Positions 63,143 to 64,000 of a stretch of DNA of 64,000 nucleotides are shown here, piece after piece; position 1 is the stretch's first letter; each line of letters begins with the position of its first letter. The DNA lies in contig JAEUTZ010000002.1 in NCBI GenBank assembly GCA_016787725.1, forward strand, positions 186,001 to 250,000, written 5' to 3'. Position numbers and translations under genes: made by a program. Origin of the DNA: Cyclobacteriaceae bacterium. GTDB lineage: Bacteria > Bacteroidota > Bacteroidia > Cytophagales > Cyclobacteriaceae. A model generated the notes under the pieces. The model searched no databases, had not been told where the DNA came from, and saw nothing but the letters and a program-made list of their open reading frames with translations.

Positions 63143-63922
63143 TTACCCTAAAATTTCCCAATCCTCATTGAGCACGGGAATGGCGGAGTGTGCGGTTAAA
63201 TCAAACTGACAGGGCACCACCGAAACATAATTGTTGGCAATGGCCCATTCATCATTATCCTCACCTTTATCAAAGTTTACAAAGTTGCCGGTCATCCAAA
63301 AATAACTACGGCCGTTGGGATCATACCGTTGCACAAATTCCTCCACCCATTTCGCATTGGCCTGCCGGCATACCCGAATGCCCTTGATCGGTTCATTTCG
63401 CCTGGGCGGGATGTTCACATTCAACGCCACTCCTTTGGGCAATCCTTTTTCAAGTACCTGCTGTGTAATCCGTTTCACAATTTCTCCGGTGTGCGAGAAA
63501 TCAGCTTTATGGCTGTAGTCGCACAGCGAAAACCCAACGGCCGGAGTACCTTCTATGGCACCTTCAATGGCGGCCGACATGGTACCCGAATAAAGTACAC
63601 TGATCGATGTATTGCTGCCATGATTGATGCCACTTACAACCACATCGGGCTGCCGCGAATCTTTGCATACAAAATGCCTGGCCATTTTCACGCAATCGGC
63701 CGGAGTGCCCGAACATTCAAAGGCTTTCACCCCGTCAAAGATGAATGTTTCGGTTAATCGTAATGTATCACCTACGGTGATGGCATGGCCCATTCCTGAT
63801 TGCGGTCCATCCGGTGCCACCACCAACACATCGCCCAGTTCCTTCATCACGGTCACCAGATTCAAAATTCCACGGGCAGTGATCCCATCATCATTGGTCA
63901 CCAGTATCAGAGGTTTCGCCAT
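63143..63922 (-). CDS. surE: 5'/3'-nucleotidase SurE
   Basis: A 259-residue phosphatase. ILVTNDDGITARGI carries the metal-binding Asp pair, and VVAPDGPQSGMGHAIT, FECSGTPADCVKM and VVSGINHGSNTSISVLYSGTMSAA are conserved SurE stretches. It removes phosphate from nucleoside monophosphates and short polyphosphates. The N-terminus begins MAKPLILVTNDDG, normal for the family. It follows, by 9 bp, the stop of another minus-strand gene that enters from the right edge. Confidence 0.96.
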   Translation of the reverse strand: MAKPLILVTNDDGITARGILNLVTVMKELGDVLVVAPDGPQSGMGHAITVGDTLRLTETFIFDGVKAFECSGTPADCVKMARHFVCKDSRQPDVVVSGINHGSNTSISVLYSGTMSAAIEGAIEGTPAVGFSLCDYSHKADFSHTGEIVKRITQQVLEKGLPKGVALNVNIPPRRNEPIKGIRVCRQANAKWVEEFVQRYDPNGRSYFWMTGNFVNFDKGEDNDEWAIANNYVSVVPCQFDLTAHSAIPVLNEDWEILG

Positions 63923-63931
63923 ACCGACAGA

Positions 63932-64000
63932 TTAATTTACGCGGTTAAAAAGGGAATTATAATATTCAACAATCCTAAGAAGTTCATACTTCTCATCGAG
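63932..64000 (-). CDS. C-terminal tail of a gene continuing past the right edge
   Basis: The last 69 bases, read on the minus strand, give 22 sense codons ending at TAA 63932-63934: an acidic/hydrophobic helix LDEKYELLRIVEYYNSLFNR. The coding-like composition, lack of stops and 9-bp spacing to surE suggest an operon partner upstream of surE. Too short to identify. Confidence 0.45.
   Translation of the reverse strand, partial: LDEKYELLRIVEYYNSLFNRVN

Noticed and set aside
1-64000. tRNA, rRNA, CRISPR, prophage or transposase genes
   Set aside because: I looked through the intergenic spacers on both strands and found no cloverleaf pattern, spaced direct-repeat array, transposase motif or phage structural gene; short structured RNAs could still be missed by eye.

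Overview
The window looks like a chromosomal segment of a Bacteroidota bacterium, most likely order Cytophagales. The reasons are a TonB-dependent receptor paired with a DUF4249 lipoprotein, two proteins with type IX secretion (T9SS) C-terminal sorting domains, lineage-typical families (DUF4290, DUF3667, DUF3109, GSCFA, the ABC permease/M1 peptidase fusion), LytTR signalling and a CrtD/CruF carotenoid pair. Genes are tightly packed on both strands with moderate GC. I see no rRNA, tRNA, CRISPR array, insertion sequence, prophage or plasmid origin.

Layout, left to right. Positions 1-5 kb (minus): a receptor/DUF4249 pair followed by a metalloprotease-like propeller protein cut by the window edge. 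5-9.4 kb: bestrophin, an SPFH protein with a small ribbon-helix-helix partner, and membrane proteins of unknown role. 9.5-11.6 kb: two carotenoid genes. 11.6-16.3 kb (minus): a TonB receptor, a TPR-like protein and a LytS/LytT-type two-component pair. 16.5-29.5 kb (plus): bile-acid/sodium symporter family protein, M28 peptidase, leuS, ABC ATPase plus permease/M1 peptidase, fabH and a GntP permease. 29.9-35.1 kb: a secreted GH13 protein and a three-gene operon containing a TcmP-like protein. 35.3-39.6 kb: uvrD/pcrA, DUF4290, murA. 40.3-46 kb (minus): xth, then anmK, murQ and a nagB/PIG-L fusion, which together form a compact anhydro-MurNAc recycling route. 46-49 kb: GSCFA and DUF255 proteins. 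49.2-58.9 kb: a 2110-residue T9SS protein with three tandem seven-repeat propeller regions, a periplasmic caspase-like protein, a membrane-anchored KNH-like protein and a GH29 fucosidase. 59-64 kb: DoxX-like protein, a lipoprotein, priA, surE, and the tail of another gene.

The most unusual parts are the 49.2-57.5 kb surface-protein/caspase cluster, the in-frame short-word repeats inside leuS and related palindromes elsewhere, the Asp-type MurA, the NagB/PIG-L fusion in the recycling cluster, and the TcmP-DUF4442-DUF3109 operon. All family assignments come from reading motifs by eye; no database search was run.
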